The translations under genes and the position numbers were made by a program. Source: Neolecta irregularis DAH-3 (Eukaryota; Ascomycota; Neolectomycetes; Neolectales; Neolectaceae). Taken from it: a stretch of DNA of 64,000 nt. How positions within the stretch are numbered: position 1 is the stretch's first letter; each line of letters starts with the position of its first letter. Under the pieces are notes generated by a model. That model saw nothing but the letters and a program-made list of their open reading frames with translations. It ran no database searches and was not told the DNA's origin. The stretch lies in the NCBI GenBank assembly GCA_001929475.1, contig LXFE01000157.1, positions 1 to 64,000 on the forward strand, read 5' to 3'. Positions 61,201 through 64,000 of this stretch are shown here, piece by piece.

Positions 61201-63807
61201 CTACAGTTCACCATCAAACTTTTGTGCACGAGGAGATTTGCTATTACGCTCAGGGTCTGATGATGGAATAAAGACTTTTGCTTTTAGTACTTTGTCGTCG
61301 ACATTTTTAGGTAAGATATCAGCAGCTGGCGCTTTGTCAATAAAGTCGCTGGCTTTTTCGTAAACTTGATCAGTTTTATCTTTGAGATCTTGGACGATAT
61401 GTTGAGCGAAATGTGTTGTTTCATCGACCTTTTGGTCAAATCCGCTGATCGCGTGTTCAACGAAACCAGGTTCGGTTGCTGCTGAGGATCGACTTTCAGC
61501 GATAGGACCGAGTGCAGCCGAGCTAATCTTTTCGCGAATTTGTTCTCCTTTTGATTGGACGGCTTCGGTGGCAGCGTTGGCTTGAGATTTTATCTGTTTG
61601 CTGGCGTCTTGCGCATATTCCGAAACCAGAGGCAACACGTTTTCTTTTGCGAATTCCGCTTTTTCAAAAGCAGCTTGTCCCCCTTGGCCAGAATTCTGAC
61701 CCGTTTCAGCAGCCGCAGGGACCACATTTTCCTTGATATATTCGATTCCCTCTTGGTATGCCGCTTGACCTGCTTGTCCAGCTGCATTAGCAGCAGACTG
61801 GATGAAATCAGCAGCAGAACCAATATATTTTTCATATATCTCTTCCGGACCAAAGGTTTCTTGGACACCGTAAATTGCTTGACTGGCTTTGGAAACAGCG
61901 ACCCCGGGAGCAGCCTTGATATTCTCGTAAACAGATTCAGTGAACGACATGTAATCTAGATCCAATCAGCAATAAAACACAAAACATATACTTTGAGGAA
62001 AGTCATTCTTGGTATCTTTTGTGCGGATTTTCTTGGCGCCTACAAATTGTACCATTTCAATTTTCTTAAAAGCCAGGGAAGAAATTTCATCGATTTGATC
62101 TTGTACATTTATTGGAATTTCTTCAAGGTTCGAATGAGCTGGTTTAGTCTGAAGTTCAAGGAACTCTACGAATTCTTTTTGGCGAGAATGGAGGTCTGTG
62201 CGAAGGGCATGGTATTTAGCCCAGTCCTAAAACAGTCAGTGGGTTAAAAAGAAGGGGAGGGGCCTTGTAAGTTACGTAATCGAGATATGGCCACTCTCTG
62301 CCGATTTCCTCTTGCAGATTGATACGTATTTCGTCGAGCTGTTTGGTTACAGCGTGAATGTCATTAGAGATTCGTTGATGGAGGTGAGGAAAGATATTAT
62401 TGGAGTATTCACTTGTAATCAGCGTGCAAAGATGTAAGAGTGTACCTGATTTGGATAGTTTTATCTTTGATGGATGCAATTGCATCAAGGGATAGGCTGT
62501 CGAGCTGTTGCAGACGATGGTCCAAGTTTGTGTCCATGGCAGCTAACACAAGGATCTTTTTCTCGATGCTAGAGATTGTTGTATTGCACAATTCCTGTAA
62601 TTGATGGAGATAATCATTGCACACACGACTTTCTTTTCGTTCTGCAGCTTGAAGGATATCGGTTATTTCCGCGACTAGTTTATCTTCAGCGGTGGTTGTA
62701 GCTTTTGCGAGGACGGAGGCGGCAGTATTGATTGTTGAGTCTATGTGTTTGCGCTCTGCTTCTTTTTTAGCTTGGGTAGCAAGGGATTCAGAGTGGTCAG
62801 CAAGGGGGTCGAAGTGGTCAGCAAGAGGTTCAGAGCGGTCAGCAAGAGGTTCAGAGTGGTCAGCAAGGGGGTCAGAGTATTGAGCAAATGATTCAGAGTG
62901 TTGAGCAAAGGATTCATTTTCGGCTCTAGGGTGAGCATGTACGACGCAAAAACAAACCCATTGTTCACATTCTGCGAAAGCTGTCTGTCAGCTCTAAACT
63001 GGAAAACGCGATCATGAATTTTGTCCAGTTGGGGTTGTACATGCTGGTTCCAGAGCAGTCGCAGCTGCACAAACACGAGGGAATGGAGTTTTTCTCGACA
63101 AAAGGCAAGAGCTGTGGATATTTTTGGGTGCGCGTGGGCGAGGTATGTGTTTTTGGAGGCGACGGCAGCGGAACAGAGGCGCGGGGCGATGTGGTTGTAT
63201 GCGGGGACGAGGCGGACCCTGTAGACGGATGCGAGGCGGGCGGAGGAGCGGACGGCGAGAGGGGCCAAGCTGTGGCTGTAGAAGCGGTGTGCATGGGCGA
63301 CGTGGGCCTGGAGGTGTTTGGCGTAGAGCGTGCTGCAGGGGAGGACGAGGTGCCTGTCGAGGACGGGCTGGACTGCAGTGCGGTAGTCCTTGAGGGCCTG
63401 TTTCTGGGCGCGGAGGACGAGCGGGTGGACGCGGGCCCAGTAGGTGCTGTGGGCCGAGGCCGCGAGGGGCGCGTAGTGCCTGTGGGCAAAGTGGGCGCAG
63501 GGGCGCAGGCGATCGACGTAGCGGGCGGCGTATGCGTCGTAGAGGGGCAGCAGGCGGGGCCGCAGCAGGGCGTGCGAGTGGTCGAGGGCCCTGCACACGA
63601 GGGGCGCGGCTGGACCGGCAGGCCGCGCAGGGCACACCACAAGGGCGTGGTAGGCCGCATAGAGGGCAAACAGGCTGCGGTCAGGGCGGAGGCACGCGGG
63701 CAGGGGTGCATATACTTGAGGAGGAAGCGCAGCAGCGGGCGGCGCCGGCGGGCGGGGCGGGGGGCGGCGTCGGCGGGTGGCCTGCGGGGACGGGGCTTCT
63801 TGGCCAT
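61201..63807 (-). CDS. She10-like fungal protein (often named 'transcription factor hoxa13')
   Basis: Minus-strand exons 63807-63716, 63674-62958, 62925-62446, 62411-62276, 62226-61992, 61955-61201 join in phase to 804 aa. An N-terminal basic start (MAKKPRPRRP) precedes a signal-anchor-like helix (FALYAAYHALVV). Next come about ten H/Y/P-rich helical repeats (PLYDAYAARYVDRLRP; YWARVHPLVLRAQKQ), then the conserved DWAKYHALRTDLHSRQKEFVEF core and an A/S/Q-rich tail (AADFIQSAANAAGQAGQAAY). Yeast She10 acts in outer spore wall assembly; the hoxa13 name in databases is a misnomer as far as I know. Exons 1-2 are strongly GC-rich with GC at nearly every third base, while exons 3-6 match the AT-leaning genome. 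A short repeat (DPLADHSE-like, 62775-62905) lies in exon 3. Function in this organism is unknown. Confidence 0.75.
62775..62905 (-). repeat. In-frame 30-bp coding repeats
   Basis: Minus strand encodes successive decapeptides DPLADHSE/SEPLADRSE-like in exon 3 of the She10-like gene (about seven degenerate copies of 18-33 bp, AGGTTCAGAGNGGTCAGCAA on plus). Length is likely to vary between strains. Confidence 0.8.
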
Positions 63808-63837
63808 GGGCAGATGGAGGAGGGAGGTGGGAGGTGA

Positions 63838-63998
63838 TGGATTGATGGAGGTGATGGATTGATGGAGGTGATGGATGGATGGATGGAGGATGAAGTGGAT
63901 GGAGGATGGAGGATGGAGGATGGAGGATGGAGGATGGAGGATGGAGGACAAAGTGTGGAGGATGGAGGTTGGAGATGGATGAAGTGGAGGAGGCAGAT
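63838..63998. repeat. GGATGGA-type microsatellite
   Basis: Purine-rich tandem array: GGATTGATGGAGGT units, then GATGGATGGATGG, then at least seven GGATGGA units, to the window end. It lies just upstream of the She10-like ATG, in its promoter or 5' UTR. Confidence 0.9.
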
Positions 63999-64000
63999 GG

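Noticed and set aside
63012-63951. Long alternative frames of up to 328 codons over the GC-rich end of the window
   Set aside because: They are shadows of exons 1-2 of the She10-like gene. Their products are simple Pro/Arg/Gly-rich strings and the spliced frame explains the sequence.

Overview
This window is nuclear DNA of a filamentous ascomycete (Pezizomycotina). The reasons are spliced genes with canonical eukaryotic domains, fungus-specific families (Ecm11, She10-like, kinesin-14 of the KlpA/Kar3 type, L-galactonate dehydratase, fungal acetyl-CoA carboxylase) and a spliced tRNA-Gly. The genome is compact. I could place about 100 introns by phase and protein conservation. Almost all are 31-57 nt, several first exons carry only 3-11 coding bases, and four introns fit only as GC-AG. 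The class or species cannot be set from the sequence alone.

Layout. 0.2-4.7 kb: two convergent paralogous flavin monooxygenases. 5.6-14.3 kb: prefoldin subunit 3, a GC-rich foldback repeat carrying a zinc-transporter fragment, ISA2, RPL7 (with an intronic C/D snoRNA) and POL1. 14.5-26.6 kb: CWC21, tRNA-Gly(GCC), a kinesin-14 and acetyl-CoA carboxylase. 27.6-34.5 kb: histone H4, tafazzin, L-galactonate dehydratase, AAR2, a small TFIIS-central-domain protein and RPS14. 34.5-43.4 kb: a coiled-coil protein, a minisatellite and GC-rich inverted repeat, an LRR protein, MCM2, a second copy of the foldback end repeat and an alpha/beta hydrolase. 43.5-50.6 kb: a Ty3/gypsy remnant, a Tourist-like MITE, a CysJ-like FAD/NADPH oxidoreductase, a RING/RS protein and a decayed kynureninase. 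50.7-63.8 kb: an Ecm11-domain gene, a gene that seems to join a thioredoxin domain to a CHAP-like domain, UBP12 and a She10-like gene with a GC-rich 5' half.

Most genes are housekeeping: replication (POL1, MCM2), splicing (CWC21, AAR2), translation (RPL7, RPS14, tRNA), chromatin (H4), lipid and mitochondrial work (ACC1, tafazzin, ISA2) and cytoskeleton (kinesin, prefoldin). Neighbours mostly do not share a pathway, as is normal for fungi. The accessory or unusual content is the FMO pair, the repeat and transposon patches, the pseudogenes and the two odd-architecture proteins. Exon coordinates were worked out by hand from splice signals, phase and remembered family conservation, not by alignment.
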